Positions 24,335-33,246 are shown, numbered from the stretch's first letter. The stretch: 64,000 nucleotides of DNA from Amycolatopsis alkalitolerans (GCF_006152065.1 NZ_VDFW01000002.1:186001-250000); one strand, 5' to 3'. Program-made: numbers and translations. Notes: generated by a model not told the origin, from the sequence alone.

Positions 24335-25276
24335 ATGACGGATTTCCCCGAACCTCCTCACCTGGCGAAGGACCTGGATTCCACCTTCTTCGGACGGTGC
24401 TACGACGTGCTGGCGAAGAAGGTCGACGACGAGACGCCGATGCCGTACAAGCCCAACCCCGGTAAGGAGAGCTGGTCCCAACCCATCCCTCAACCGGAAG
24501 TGCGGCAGCAGGAGGTCGCCGCGGCGATGGTGGATCTGTCCCATTGGCGAAGCTACGCGCTCGATGGCGATGTGAGCACGATTCCGGCCCAGCCGGACGG
24601 TCCATGGTCCGTGCTGCAGGACAAGGCAGCGGACCTGGGGGATGCCAAGGACCTCATGGACGGTGCCGTTCGCGACATGCCGCGGCAATGGGACGGCCGG
24701 GGAAGCGATCACGCTCAGGGCTACCTGACGGCGACGAGAGACCTCGTCGACACGTACTGCCGCGGCGGGCAGCCCGCGAGCTGCGGCAACGTCTACCAGG
24801 TGGCCTATCTGGTGCAGGCGGCCTACGCGGCGGCGGTCGCGTTCAAGCACGATCTGTACAACCTGGCCAGGCAGGCGTCGGACGAACTCGACAAGCTGGA
24901 GCAGGGTGGATCACTCGATCCCACCTCCATCGGGCTGGTCATCGTCGCGGTGGCCTCGGCGGCAGGCTCGATCGCCGGGCCGGCGGGCGCCCTCGTCGCG
25001 GCCGAGAGCGCGAGCTTGGCGACCTCCGCGGCCTTCGCGGGTGGCGTGCTCTCGGCGCTCGGAACGCTGACGAGCGCCGCGATCAACAAACCGGCCTCGA
25101 ACTCGCATCCCGTCGGTGGCAGGGATCCTCGAGAGATCATGCGATCCCTGGCGGCCGCGACCGACCAGGCGGCCAGCAAGTATTCGGAGGCGGCCAGCCG
25201 GCTGGGCCAGCACATGTCGCGCGTCTGGGACGATCTCGAAACGCAGGTCCATCACCGGATGAAGCGTCCGCGCTAG
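24335..25276 (+). CDS. Hypothetical protein with W-x-G motif and hydrophobic centre
   Basis: A 313-residue protein that I cannot assign to a named family. Residues 95-190 are helical with Q-W-D-G-R-G-S-D-H-A-Q-G-Y, reminiscent of the W-x-G turn of ESX-type proteins. Residues 197-245 are a long Ala/Gly/Val-rich hydrophobic stretch that could span or insert into membranes. The C terminus is basic and helical (E-A-A-S-R-L-G-Q-H-M...H-H-R-M-K-R-P-R). It follows the small ESX-like gene by 10 bp. An effector or partner of a type VII system is possible. Its stop overlaps the stop of the convergent pxpC paralogue. Confidence 0.6.
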   Translation: MTDFPEPPHLAKDLDSTFFGRCYDVLAKKVDDETPMPYKPNPGKESWSQPIPQPEVRQQEVAAAMVDLSHWRSYALDGDVSTIPAQPDGPWSVLQDKAADLGDAKDLMDGAVRDMPRQWDGRGSDHAQGYLTATRDLVDTYCRGGQPASCGNVYQVAYLVQAAYAAAVAFKHDLYNLARQASDELDKLEQGGSLDPTSIGLVIVAVASAAGSIAGPAGALVAAESASLATSAAFAGGVLSALGTLTSAAINKPASNSHPVGGRDPREIMRSLAAATDQAASKYSEAASRLGQHMSRVWDDLETQVHHRMKRPR

Positions 25277-26238
25277 ATCCGCTCCAGCTGCGCCGGTTCG
25301 AGCACGAACTCGGTGTGCGCCGCCAGCGAATCGGCCTCCTCGGGGCTCACTTCCCGGAACCGCACCGTGTCCTGCCCCGGCCGTAGCTGCCCGACCTTCC
25401 ACAACGCGGCGTGCACGACGGTCGCGATCACGGTGAACCCGCCCGAACTCGGACCGTCCGGGCCGAGGATCGTGGGCACGTCGCCGTTGACGATGACGCC
25501 GCCGAGCGGGTAGCTCGCGTCCAGCACGTTGGACGGATGGTCCCCGGCCAGGCCGCCGTCCTCGCGTGCCCAGCCGAAATCGTGCGGGTTCAGCAGTACG
25601 CCGAGCCGGTCCGAGTTGAGGTTGACCCGCCAGCGGGCCGACGTGAACTCCCGCCAGTCCGCCGCGGTGAGGAACTCCGGATCCGCCTGCGGCCCGCGCA
25701 CGACTTCGATCTCCCAATCGTGGTGGTACACCGGGCGCAACGACTGCGGCACCCGCAGCCTGCGCTCCCGCGCCGGGCCGACCGGCAGCAGATCGCCGCG
25801 GATGAGTGCCCGGCCGTCGAGACCGCCGATGCCGCCCATCGTGTGCAGGGACCGCGAGCCGAGCACCGGCGGCACGTCGATCCCGCCGGAAACCGCCAGA
25901 TAGAGCCGGAAACCGGGACCGGCGGCCGTCGAGGCCAGCACGTCTCCCGGTGAAACCTCGACCGCCTCCCACCGCGGCACCGCGGCGCCGTTCACCGCGG
26001 GGCTTCCGGCGCCGCAGAACGCCACCACCCCCGCGAACCGGGCCCGCGCCGCGAACCGGCCCATCGCGATCTCCAGCCCCGCCGCCCCGGGTTCGTTCCC
26101 CACCAGCACATTCGCCAGCCGGAACGCGAGATGGTCGACCGGGCCCGCCGGGAACAGCCCGCGCCACTGCAGTCCGGCGCGCCCTGGGTAGTCCTGGATC
26201 GTCGTCTGCGGTCCTGGCTCGATGATCTCCAGCATCAC
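25273..26238 (-). CDS. PxpC paralogue (second copy)
   Basis: A 321-residue PxpC/KipA-family protein. It begins I-I-E-P-G-P-Q-T-T-I-Q-D-Y-P-G and has P-A-G-P-V-D-H-L-A-F-R-L-A-N-V-L-V-G-N, S-G-G-I-D-V-P-P-V-L-G-S-R-S and Y-P-L-G-G-V-I-V-N-G-D. It is clearly distant from the copy at 20784: only scattered motif residues agree by eye, so it is not a recent duplication. GTG 26238 overlaps the stop of its PxpB partner. No biotin carrier or PxpA lies next to it. Confidence 0.87.
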   Translation of the reverse strand: MMLEIIEPGPQTTIQDYPGRAGLQWRGLFPAGPVDHLAFRLANVLVGNEPGAAGLEIAMGRFAARARFAGVVAFCGAGSPAVNGAAVPRWEAVEVSPGDVLASTAAGPGFRLYLAVSGGIDVPPVLGSRSLHTMGGIGGLDGRALIRGDLLPVGPARERRLRVPQSLRPVYHHDWEIEVVRGPQADPEFLTAADWREFTSARWRVNLNSDRLGVLLNPHDFGWAREDGGLAGDHPSNVLDASYPLGGVIVNGDVPTILGPDGPSSGGFTVIATVVHAALWKVGQLRPGQDTVRFREVSPEEADSLAAHTEFVLEPAQLERI

Positions 26239-27071
26239 AGGTAGCCCGCCACGGCGAAGGGTTCCTCGACGACGTCGTAGCGGTACCGGTTTTCCAGCAC
26301 CTGCCGGCGGATCTCGGTCAGCTCGTGCTCGCTGACCCGGAAGAACCGCAACCGGTCACCGGCCCGGACGAGGAACGGCGACTCGGCGAACACGTCATTG
26401 CGCGCCAGGGCATCGAAGATCGGGACGGTGCGGCCGACAAGCTGGTAGCTGCCCAGAGAGTCCACCGGGAACACGGCGAGGCACGGCCCGCCCATACCCA
26501 CCGCGCCTTCGGGCGTCCAGGCGCGCGTCGGGTTGTACTTCGGCACCGACAGTTCCGTCGGCGCCCGCAGCGAGAACGTGAACGGCAGCCCGGGGGCGAA
26601 CCCGGTGAACGCGGTCCACCACTCGGTGCCGAGAAGCTTGGCGTACAGGGATTCCCGGTCCGGCAGCCCGTTCTGCGCGACGATGTAGTCGATGTTGCTG
26701 CCGCCTTCGGTGTACGGCGCCGCGCGGATCGTCGCCGCGTACAGCTTCACCGCGCGCCGGGTCGCGGAGTCGTCGAACGCGATCGGCAGCGAGATCCGCC
26801 GGCTCGGCAGCACGAGCGACGAGACCTCCGGCTGCCTCTCGTGCACCGCGGCGAGGTGGTCCAGCAGGGCGGCGCGGCTCGTGCGCGCCGGGTCGAAGTG
26901 CACGAGGATGGAGCGGAAACCCGGTGCCGCCTCGACGAATCCGGGCGGCGGGTCGGCGGTCAGCCCGGTGAACGCCCGCACGACGAAGAAGTTCAGGCGC
27001 AGGTCCAGTTCGGCCTCGCCGTATTCGACGAGGACGTACCGGTCACCGGCGGGGCGGTAGGAGACCTTCAA
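26235..27071 (-). CDS. PxpB paralogue (second copy)
   Basis: A 278-residue PxpB/KipI-family protein: R-Y-V-L-V-E-Y-G-E at the N terminus, L-P-I-A-F-D-D-S in the middle, and G-F-A-P-G-L-P-F-T-F with P-T-R-A-W-T-P-E-G-A-V-G-M. The upstream regulator gene ends in TTGA, so a TTG start at 27071 overlapping that stop is chosen; an upstream GTG at 27104 would add 11 unconserved residues. Coupled to the following pxpC paralogue, it should form a PxpBC heterodimer with its own substrate, possibly another cyclic amide or urea-like compound. Confidence 0.85.
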   Translation of the reverse strand: MKVSYRPAGDRYVLVEYGEAELDLRLNFFVVRAFTGLTADPPPGFVEAAPGFRSILVHFDPARTSRAALLDHLAAVHERQPEVSSLVLPSRRISLPIAFDDSATRRAVKLYAATIRAAPYTEGGSNIDYIVAQNGLPDRESLYAKLLGTEWWTAFTGFAPGLPFTFSLRAPTELSVPKYNPTRAWTPEGAVGMGGPCLAVFPVDSLGSYQLVGRTVPIFDALARNDVFAESPFLVRAGDRLRFFRVSEHELTEIRRQVLENRYRYDVVEEPFAVAGYL

Positions 27072-28519
27072 CGCTCGGCCTCCCGCAACCGCAGGGCGAG
27101 CCACAGTTCGGCGCGCGCGGTCGGATCGTCGAGGTCGCTGCCGAGCAGTTCGACGATCCGCCCGAGCCGGTAGCGCAGGGTGTGCCGGTGGATGCCGAGT
27201 GCGGCGGCCGAAGCGTCGACGTGCCCGTTGTGCGCCAGGAACACCCGCAGGGTCGAGATGAGGTCCAGTTTGGAGCGGGTGGCGTGGCGTTCGAGCGGTT
27301 CGAGCAGCGCGTCCGCCCAGCCGAGCGCACCCGGGCCGGTCAGCTGGGCCAGCAGCCCCGCCGTCGCGACATCCTTCGCCAGCATCAGCCGCTCTCCCTT
27401 GGGCGTGCCGAAGAAGACCGAACGCGCGCGCCGGAGCGCGTCGGGCAGGTCGGCGAACCCGACGCCTTCGGTCACTACGCCCCGCGATCCCGGTACACGA
27501 TGGAGCACCTCCTCCAGCGCCTGGAGATCGCCTTCGGCGACCGGCAGCACGACGACCACCGTGTGCTGCTCATGCGGTACGACGAGCCCGTTGACCTGGG
27601 CGAGCGCCTGGTGTTCCTCGGCCGCGCGAAGCACCCCGGCGCTGTCGGTGCCCGCGCCGAGCACGGCGACCCGGATCGGCGGGGCCGGCAACGGGACTTC
27701 GAGGGTGTCCGCGATCGACCGGGCCAGCGACGGGTGCTCGCCGGTCGCGATCCGCAGGACGGCGCGGCGGGCGGCGCGGTGCGCGCCCGCGAGTTCGCGC
27801 TGCGCGGCGAGGTCGAGCGAAAGCACCCCGGCCGCGCTGGTGAGCAGGGCATGTTCGGCGGCGCTGAGCGGTTCGTCCCGCCCGGCGGCGAGGAATCCGC
27901 CGCCGGGCGAGATCGGGAGCAGGGCGACCTTGTCCAGCGAAGCGGCTCCCACAGGCGAACCCAGGCGGGCGAGATCCAGGCTCAGCAGTTCGGCATGCCG
28001 CCGCGCTCCGGCGGGCGAGGCATGCCGGGCGGAGCCGCGCTCGTCGAGGATGAGGCACCAGCAGTTCAGGGCCTTCGCGAGCGCGTCGAGCACCGCGCGT
28101 GGCCCGTGGAGCGCCGCGCCGAGGAGCGAGCGCATCGCGTCCGTGCGCTCGGCGGTGCCGGAGATGGCTGCCGCGACGAGCTCGCTGATCGCGATGAAGG
28201 GCGTGGCCTGCGGCACCTCCAGCACCGGCAGATCGTGCTTGCGCGCGGCGGCGAGCAGTTCCCCGGGCACCTCGTCGTGCCCGAACCCGAGTCCGAAGCC
28301 CAGACCCGCGAGCCCGAGCTTCGCCAGCCGCCGTACGTAGGAGGTCCATCCGCCGGCGAGCCCGACGGTCAGCAGCAGCTCACCACCGGACAGGAACGGG
28401 GCCGGATCGGCGAGCTCGCTCACGTGCACCCAGCGGATCGGCCGGTCGAGGTCGGTGTCCACGAGCGACCGCAGGCCCAGCTCCCGCCGGCCGAGCAGCC
28501 AAGCCGTGGTCGGCCTCAT
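27068..28519 (-). CDS. PucR-family regulator of the second pxpBC pair
   Basis: A 483-residue classical PucR protein. The N-terminal PucR domain is visible in L-V-D-T-D-L-D-R-P-I-R-W-V-H-V-S-E-L-A-D-P-A-P-F-like spacing and G-G-E-L-L-L-T (residues 20-55). The C terminus has the HTH_30 signature H-V-D-A-S-A-A-A-L-G-I-H-R-H-T-L-R-Y-R-L. ATG 28519 follows GAGGAGG. It is the first gene of the operon regulator-pxpB-pxpC, so it is a good candidate activator of that pair. PucR itself controls purine/allantoin use in Bacillus, and this context also suggests nitrogen-rich ring compounds. Confidence 0.87.
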   Translation of the reverse strand: MRPTTAWLLGRRELGLRSLVDTDLDRPIRWVHVSELADPAPFLSGGELLLTVGLAGGWTSYVRRLAKLGLAGLGFGLGFGHDEVPGELLAAARKHDLPVLEVPQATPFIAISELVAAAISGTAERTDAMRSLLGAALHGPRAVLDALAKALNCWCLILDERGSARHASPAGARRHAELLSLDLARLGSPVGAASLDKVALLPISPGGGFLAAGRDEPLSAAEHALLTSAAGVLSLDLAAQRELAGAHRAARRAVLRIATGEHPSLARSIADTLEVPLPAPPIRVAVLGAGTDSAGVLRAAEEHQALAQVNGLVVPHEQHTVVVVLPVAEGDLQALEEVLHRVPGSRGVVTEGVGFADLPDALRRARSVFFGTPKGERLMLAKDVATAGLLAQLTGPGALGWADALLEPLERHATRSKLDLISTLRVFLAHNGHVDASAAALGIHRHTLRYRLGRIVELLGSDLDDPTARAELWLALRLREAER

Positions 28520-28593
28520 CACTCGCCTCCTCGGTCACGGGTGATCAACGATAACCGGGCGGGCGGCCCGAAGGTGGCGCAGAATCCTCAATT

Positions 28594-29787
28594 ATGACCG
28601 GCTGGAGACCGGAGTCGGGCGGCCCGCTGGACGGGATGCGGGTCGCGGTGTACGGCGCTGGCGCGGCGGTGCGGCAGGCCGCGCGGCTGCTCGCTTCGCT
28701 CGGCGCGGCCGCCGATTTCGGTGAGGACGACACGTGGCATGAGGCCGACGGAGTCATCGATGCCGCCGGCATGCTGCCCTCGACCGCCGACGTGCCCGCG
28801 GTCCGCACAGTGGACACCACGGCACTGGAGGACTGGGCCTCCTCAGGTGCGATGATGCTCACCGGCCGGTGCGAAGGGCCGCCGCTGCGCTGCCCCGGGC
28901 AGCCCGCGAGCGCCGCCTGGGGCGCGTTGCTCGCGACGGAACTGCTGGCACGGATCGGTGGCCGGGACGCGGTACTGCCCGGGCCGCGGGTGCTCGGCGA
29001 ACGCGCGGCGACCTCCGGTTTCCACCGCAGGGCCCCGTGGTCCGCGAACGGCCGCTTCCGGGCCGGCTCAGTGCGGCGGACCGCGGACGAACCCGGCTGG
29101 CCGTTCGTCCTCAACGGAGTGACCCACCGCGCCGTCGCGAGCGACCGGCCGGTCCGTACCGCGCGGAAACGCTGGCGGCTACCGGAAATCCTGGTCGCGG
29201 ATCTGTCCTCCGGCTGGGCCGGGCCGCTGTGCGGGCACCTGCTGACCCTGCTCGGGGCGCGTGTGGTCAAGATCGAGGATCCGGCCAGACCGGACCCCGC
29301 GCGCTCGGGCCCGCGCGAGTTCTTCGATCTGCTCCACAGTGGCCAGGAGTCGGTCGCGCTCGCTCCCGCCGACGCCACGCGGCTGATCGGGCTGGCCGAC
29401 GTGGTGATCGACGAGGGCCTGGTCGAACGGGTCGAGGCGAAGGACCAATGCTGGGTGCGCATCAGGGGCGGCCCGGGTGACGCGGAGGCGTTCGCCGCAG
29501 GCCTGGTCGCCTATGACGCGGACGCGGGCGTGCCTGCGCCGTGTGGCGACGCCATCGCCGAGCCGCTGGCCGGGGTCAACGCCGCGCTGGCCGCGCTCGC
29601 CTGCTGCCTGTCCGGTGGTCATTGGCGCGCAGACCTGACGTTGCGCGCCCAGGCGGCCGCCGCCCTCACCGGTTCCCTCGGCCAGGGCCCCACGCCGGAA
29701 CCGGCGCCTCCCGTGGCGCGCGAACCGGCCGGGCGGGCGCCCGCGCTGGGCGCGGACACCGAACGCGTGCTCAGCCGGCTGTCCTGA
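28594..29787 (+). CDS. Noncanonical CaiB-like CoA transferase family protein
   Basis: A 397-residue protein. The hallmark N-terminal CaiB segment (L-V-A-D-L-S-S-G-W-A-G-P-L-C-G-H-L-L then G-A-R-V-V-K-I-E-D) appears only at about residue 205, not at the start. It is preceded by a roughly 190-residue region with a glycine-rich G-M-R-V-A-V-Y-G-A-G-A-A-V turn. After the signature only about 170 residues remain, too few for a full family III fold, and I do not see the usual G-Y-G-x-x-G-P...Y-D block with the catalytic Asp. It may be a non-catalytic or specialised relative. It is divergent from the PucR gene and ends overlapping a drug exporter gene. Confidence 0.65.
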   Translation: MTGWRPESGGPLDGMRVAVYGAGAAVRQAARLLASLGAAADFGEDDTWHEADGVIDAAGMLPSTADVPAVRTVDTTALEDWASSGAMMLTGRCEGPPLRCPGQPASAAWGALLATELLARIGGRDAVLPGPRVLGERAATSGFHRRAPWSANGRFRAGSVRRTADEPGWPFVLNGVTHRAVASDRPVRTARKRWRLPEILVADLSSGWAGPLCGHLLTLLGARVVKIEDPARPDPARSGPREFFDLLHSGQESVALAPADATRLIGLADVVIDEGLVERVEAKDQCWVRIRGGPGDAEAFAAGLVAYDADAGVPAPCGDAIAEPLAGVNAALAALACCLSGGHWRADLTLRAQAAAALTGSLGQGPTPEPAPPVAREPAGRAPALGADTERVLSRLS

Positions 29788-31279
29788 CCAGTTCGACCCG
29801 CCGTGGCATCAGCAACAGCGCGGCGGCGCCGACGACACCCAGCACGATCAGCCCCAGGAACACGTGATGGGTCGCCACCTGCAGCGACGAGCGGACGTAC
29901 TCCGCGACGTCCGGGCGCTCGGACGGCCCGCCGAGCACCAGGCTCGTCGCGTCGGCGTCCCGTGGCAGCCCACCCGAAACCGACGCGGGCGGATGGGCGA
30001 ACCGCGCCGCGAGGGTCGCGTTGGCGACCGCGCCGAACACCGCCGCGCCGACCGCACTGCCCAGTGACCGGCTGAACATGTTCGTCCCGGTCACGACCCC
30101 GCGCTGGGCCCAGCCGACCACCGACTGCGAGGCCACGAGCGTCGGGCTCGCGGACAGGCCCAGCCCGATCCCGAGCACGAAGGCCACCCCGGCGGCCGTC
30201 CACACCGACGTGTGCTCGCGCAGCAGCGTGGCCGCCAGCACCGAGCCCGCGATCACGAACAGGGCGCCCAGCAGCGCCGTGTCCCGGAACCCGATCCGCA
30301 GGTAGAGGCGGCCGGACAGGCCCGCGGCGAGCGGCCAGCCGACCGTCAGCGCCGCCACCGCGAACCCGGCCACCACCGGTCCGGTGCCCAGCACCCCTTG
30401 CGCGTAGGTGGGCAGGAAGGAACTGAGCCCGATCAGCACCGCGCCGGCGACCAGCGCGATGACGCTGCCGCTCACGAGGACCCGGTGCCTGAGCACCCAC
30501 AGCGGCAGCACCGGTTCCGCGGCGCGGCGTTCGATCGGCACGAACGCGACGAGCAGCGCCACCCCGAGCGCGAAGATCACCAGCGTCGGTGCCGACAGCC
30601 ACGGCCAGGCCACGCCGCCCTCCAGCAGCCCAAGGATGATCAGGGTGAACCCGCCGGTCAGCGTCGCGGCGCCGGCGAAGTCGATGCGGTGCGAGCGGCG
30701 CTCGACGGACTCGGCGAAATGCCGCACGAGCATCCAGATCGCGACCGCGCCCAGCGGCAGGTTGACGAAGAAGATCAGCCGCCACGACAGGTACTCGGCG
30801 AACAGCCCGCCCAGCGTCGGCCCCAGCACCGAGGCGATGCCCCAGACACTCGCCACGTAACCCTGGACGCGGGCGCGTTCCTCGACCGTGTACAGATCGC
30901 CGACGACGGTCATGCTGATCGGCTGCACCGCGCCCGCGCCGATGCCCTGCACGGCCCGCGCGATGATCAGCGCCGGCATGCTCCACGCCGCCCCGCACAG
31001 CACCGAGCCGAGCAGGAACACGCCGATCCCGAAGAACAGCACCGGTTTCCGGCCGAGCGAGTCGGCGAACTTGCCGTAGAGCGGCACGGTCACCGCCTGC
31101 GCCAGCAGATACACCGAGAACAGCCAGGGAAACTGCGAGAACCCACCGAGATCGCGCACGACGGAGGGCACCGCGGTGGCGATGATCGTCGAGTCGAGCG
31201 CGACCAGACCGGTGCTGACCATCACCGCCACCAGAACCGGTCCCCGCTCCGACCGCAGCCCGACACCGCTCAGCGCCAT
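29771..31279 (-). CDS. DHA2-family (14-TM) MFS drug exporter
   Basis: A 502-residue transporter of the EmrB/QacA group. Features are the antiporter-type helix 1 motif L-D-S-T-I-I-A-T-A-V-P, Y-L-L-A-Q-A-V-T-V-P-L-Y-G-K-F-A-D-S-L-G-R-K in the loop 2-3 region, and G-I-G-A-G-A-V-Q-P (motif C) in helix 5; about 14 hydrophobic segments. Such proteins expel lipophilic compounds or antibiotics with proton exchange. The LysR gene upstream (31337) is in the same orientation with a 57-bp gap, so the pair could be one transcript. Its 3' end overlaps the CoA-transferase-like gene by 17 bp. Confidence 0.88.
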   Translation of the reverse strand: MALSGVGLRSERGPVLVAVMVSTGLVALDSTIIATAVPSVVRDLGGFSQFPWLFSVYLLAQAVTVPLYGKFADSLGRKPVLFFGIGVFLLGSVLCGAAWSMPALIIARAVQGIGAGAVQPISMTVVGDLYTVEERARVQGYVASVWGIASVLGPTLGGLFAEYLSWRLIFFVNLPLGAVAIWMLVRHFAESVERRSHRIDFAGAATLTGGFTLIILGLLEGGVAWPWLSAPTLVIFALGVALLVAFVPIERRAAEPVLPLWVLRHRVLVSGSVIALVAGAVLIGLSSFLPTYAQGVLGTGPVVAGFAVAALTVGWPLAAGLSGRLYLRIGFRDTALLGALFVIAGSVLAATLLREHTSVWTAAGVAFVLGIGLGLSASPTLVASQSVVGWAQRGVVTGTNMFSRSLGSAVGAAVFGAVANATLAARFAHPPASVSGGLPRDADATSLVLGGPSERPDVAEYVRSSLQVATHHVFLGLIVLGVVGAAALLLMPRRVELVRTAG

Positions 31280-31336
31280 CCCACACCCCTTTCAGCCGGA
31301 ACGGGACAACAGGCCGGGCAACCACGGCATTCCCGA

Positions 31337-32230
31337 TCAGGGCGAAACGGGCACACTTTCGCGTTTCACCGCCGCCACTTCCTTGAGCAGCGCGGCCGCC
31401 GCCGCGCTCGCCGGTGCCCGGCTGACGCTGACGGTCTGCCACCGCGGCGGGCGCCCATCGAGCGCGATGAACCGCGCCTGGTCGGTCTTGGCGGAGAACG
31501 ACCGCGGCACCAGCGCGATCCCGAGCCCGCAGGCGACGAGGTCGAGCAACGAGTGCACGTCGGTGACTTCGAGTGCGACCCGTCGGTGCACTCCCGCGCC
31601 GGCCAGCACCTCGTCGGCGTGGTCCCGCGCGCCCCAGCCGGCCGGGAAGTCGACGAATCTTTCCTTTGCCAGGCACGACAAGGCAACCGGGGACTCACCG
31701 GCCAGCGGGTGTTCGGGGGCGCACGCGAGGACGAGGGGCTCCGTCGCGAGCGGATCGGCGACGAGCCCTTCGGGCACCCGGGCCGTGCCGGACACGAACG
31801 CGACATCGAGTTGCCCGCCGCGCACCTGCTCGACCAGTTCGCTCGAACCGCCGTGCCGCAGCTGGAGATCGAGTCCCGGATGGCCCTGCAGGAACCCGGC
31901 GAGAAGCTGCGGCAGATGCAGCACGTGCAGGCACTGCAGCGAGCCGACGGCGAGGCTGCCGCGCAACAGGCCCTGGACGGCGGACACGGCTTCACGCGCG
32001 GCGTCGGTCGCCGAAAGCGCGCGGCGCGCTTCGCCGAGGAAGGCCTGCCCGGCGGCGGTCAGCTCGACCTGCCGCGTGTTGCGCAGGAACAGCGAAGCAC
32101 CCAGCTCACGCTCCAAAGCCCGGATCGAGGCGGACAACCCCGACTGCGCGACGCGCATCCGCTGGGCGGCCCTGGTGAAATGGCTCTCCTCCGCCACGGC
32201 GACGAAGTATTCGAGCTGCCGAAGTTCCAC
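31337..32230 (-). CDS. LysR-family transcriptional regulator
   Basis: A 297-residue LysR protein with an intact N-terminal winged HTH (E-L-R-Q-L-E-Y-F-V-A-V-A-E-E...T-R-A-A-Q-R-M-R-V-A-Q-S-G-L-S-A-S-I-R-A-L-E) and a periplasmic-binding-protein-like effector domain. GTG 32230. It is divergent from an aldo/keto reductase gene with 104 bp between them. GCTGT-TGG-ACAGC at 32268-32280 is a likely binding site. It is also upstream of the DHA2 exporter on its own strand, so either neighbour may be its target. Confidence 0.88.
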   Translation of the reverse strand: MELRQLEYFVAVAEESHFTRAAQRMRVAQSGLSASIRALERELGASLFLRNTRQVELTAAGQAFLGEARRALSATDAAREAVSAVQGLLRGSLAVGSLQCLHVLHLPQLLAGFLQGHPGLDLQLRHGGSSELVEQVRGGQLDVAFVSGTARVPEGLVADPLATEPLVLACAPEHPLAGESPVALSCLAKERFVDFPAGWGARDHADEVLAGAGVHRRVALEVTDVHSLLDLVACGLGIALVPRSFSAKTDQARFIALDGRPPRWQTVSVSRAPASAAAAALLKEVAAVKRESVPVSP

Positions 32231-32267
32231 TATTCATCACCCAGACTGCTCAACCCGATCAGAATCT

Positions 32268-32280
32268 GCTGTTGGACAGC
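32268..32280. promoter_or_regulatory. Inverted repeat, LysR operator candidate, overlapping a promoter
   Basis: GCTGT and ACAGC are separated by TGG. The repeat overlaps TTGGAC (32272-32277), which with TAAGAG at 32295-32300 (17-bp spacer) makes a plausible promoter for the aldo/keto reductase gene. A regulator bound here could also affect the divergent LysR promoter. Confidence 0.45.
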
Positions 32281-32334
32281 TTAATCGGGGCGGGTAAGAG
32301 TGGATGGCGTAGTCAGGAGAAAGGGAACCACATC

Positions 32335-33195
32335 ATGCGCACTCGCCGTCTCGGCGATGTCGAGGTCAGTGCGATCGGGCTCGGCGGTATGCCGATGTCC
32401 ATCGAGGGCAGGCCCGACGAGGAGCGTTCCATCGCGACCATCCATGCCGCGCTGGACGCCGGCATCACCTTCATCGACACGGCCGACGCCTACCACCGTG
32501 ACGCGGGTGAGGTCGGCCACAACGAGTCGCTGATCGCCCGCGCGCTCGCGAGCTACGGCGGCGACACGTCGGGCGTGCTCGTCGCGACCAAGGGCGGTCA
32601 CCTGCGCCCGGGCGACGGTTCGTGGACGCTCGACGGTTCGCCCGAGTATCTGAAGAGGGCGTGCGATGCGTCACTCAAGCGGCTCGGGGTCGACGCGATC
32701 GGTCTCTACCAGTTCCACCGGCCCGATCCCAAGGTGCCCTATGCGGAGTCGGTCGGGGCGATCCGCGACCTGCTCGACGCCGGGAAGATCCGGTTCGCCG
32801 GGATCTCGAACGCGACGGTCTCCCAGATCCGCGACGCCAACGGCATCCTCGGCGGCCGGCTGGTGAGCGTGCAGAACCAGTTCTCGCCCGCGTTCCGCTC
32901 CAGCGAGTCCGAATTGGACTTCTGCGCCGAGCGCGAGTTCGCGTTCCTGCCGTGGAGCCCGCTCGGCGGGATCGCCAAGGCCGGTGAGCTGGGCTCCCGG
33001 TTCGCCGCGTTCGCCGAGGTCGGGCGCGCGCACGGGGTCAGCCCGCAGCAGGTCTGCCTCGCCTGGGAGCTGGCGAAGGCACCGGTGGTCATCCCGATTC
33101 CCGGCGCCAGCCGGCCCGAGACGATCCGCGACTCCGCGGCGGCGGCCGAGCTGACCTTGTCGCCGGAGGAACTGACCCGCCTGGACGCGGTCTGA
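32335..33195 (+). CDS. Aldo/keto reductase
   Basis: A 286-residue NADPH-dependent oxidoreductase with the (beta/alpha)8 fold. It has R-R-L-G-D-V-E-V-S-A-I-G-L-G, D-T-A-D-A-Y with the catalytic Tyr, V-A-T-K-G-G with the active-site Lys, Q-F-H-R-P-D and V-Q-N-Q-F-S, and a C-terminal I-P-I-P-G-A-S-R-P-E cofactor-binding loop. The expected substrate is an aldehyde or ketone. AGGAGAAAGGGAA precedes ATG 32335. The nearby LysR and drug exporter genes suggest a role in detoxifying reactive carbonyls, but this is inference. Confidence 0.88.
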   Translation: MRTRRLGDVEVSAIGLGGMPMSIEGRPDEERSIATIHAALDAGITFIDTADAYHRDAGEVGHNESLIARALASYGGDTSGVLVATKGGHLRPGDGSWTLDGSPEYLKRACDASLKRLGVDAIGLYQFHRPDPKVPYAESVGAIRDLLDAGKIRFAGISNATVSQIRDANGILGGRLVSVQNQFSPAFRSSESELDFCAEREFAFLPWSPLGGIAKAGELGSRFAAFAEVGRAHGVSPQQVCLAWELAKAPVVIPIPGASRPETIRDSAAAAELTLSPEELTRLDAV

Positions 33196-33246
33196 TGTCC
33201 TAAGTGGACTGCTGGCCTGGCCTGGAGCGCGACCTCGCCGGCTGTG

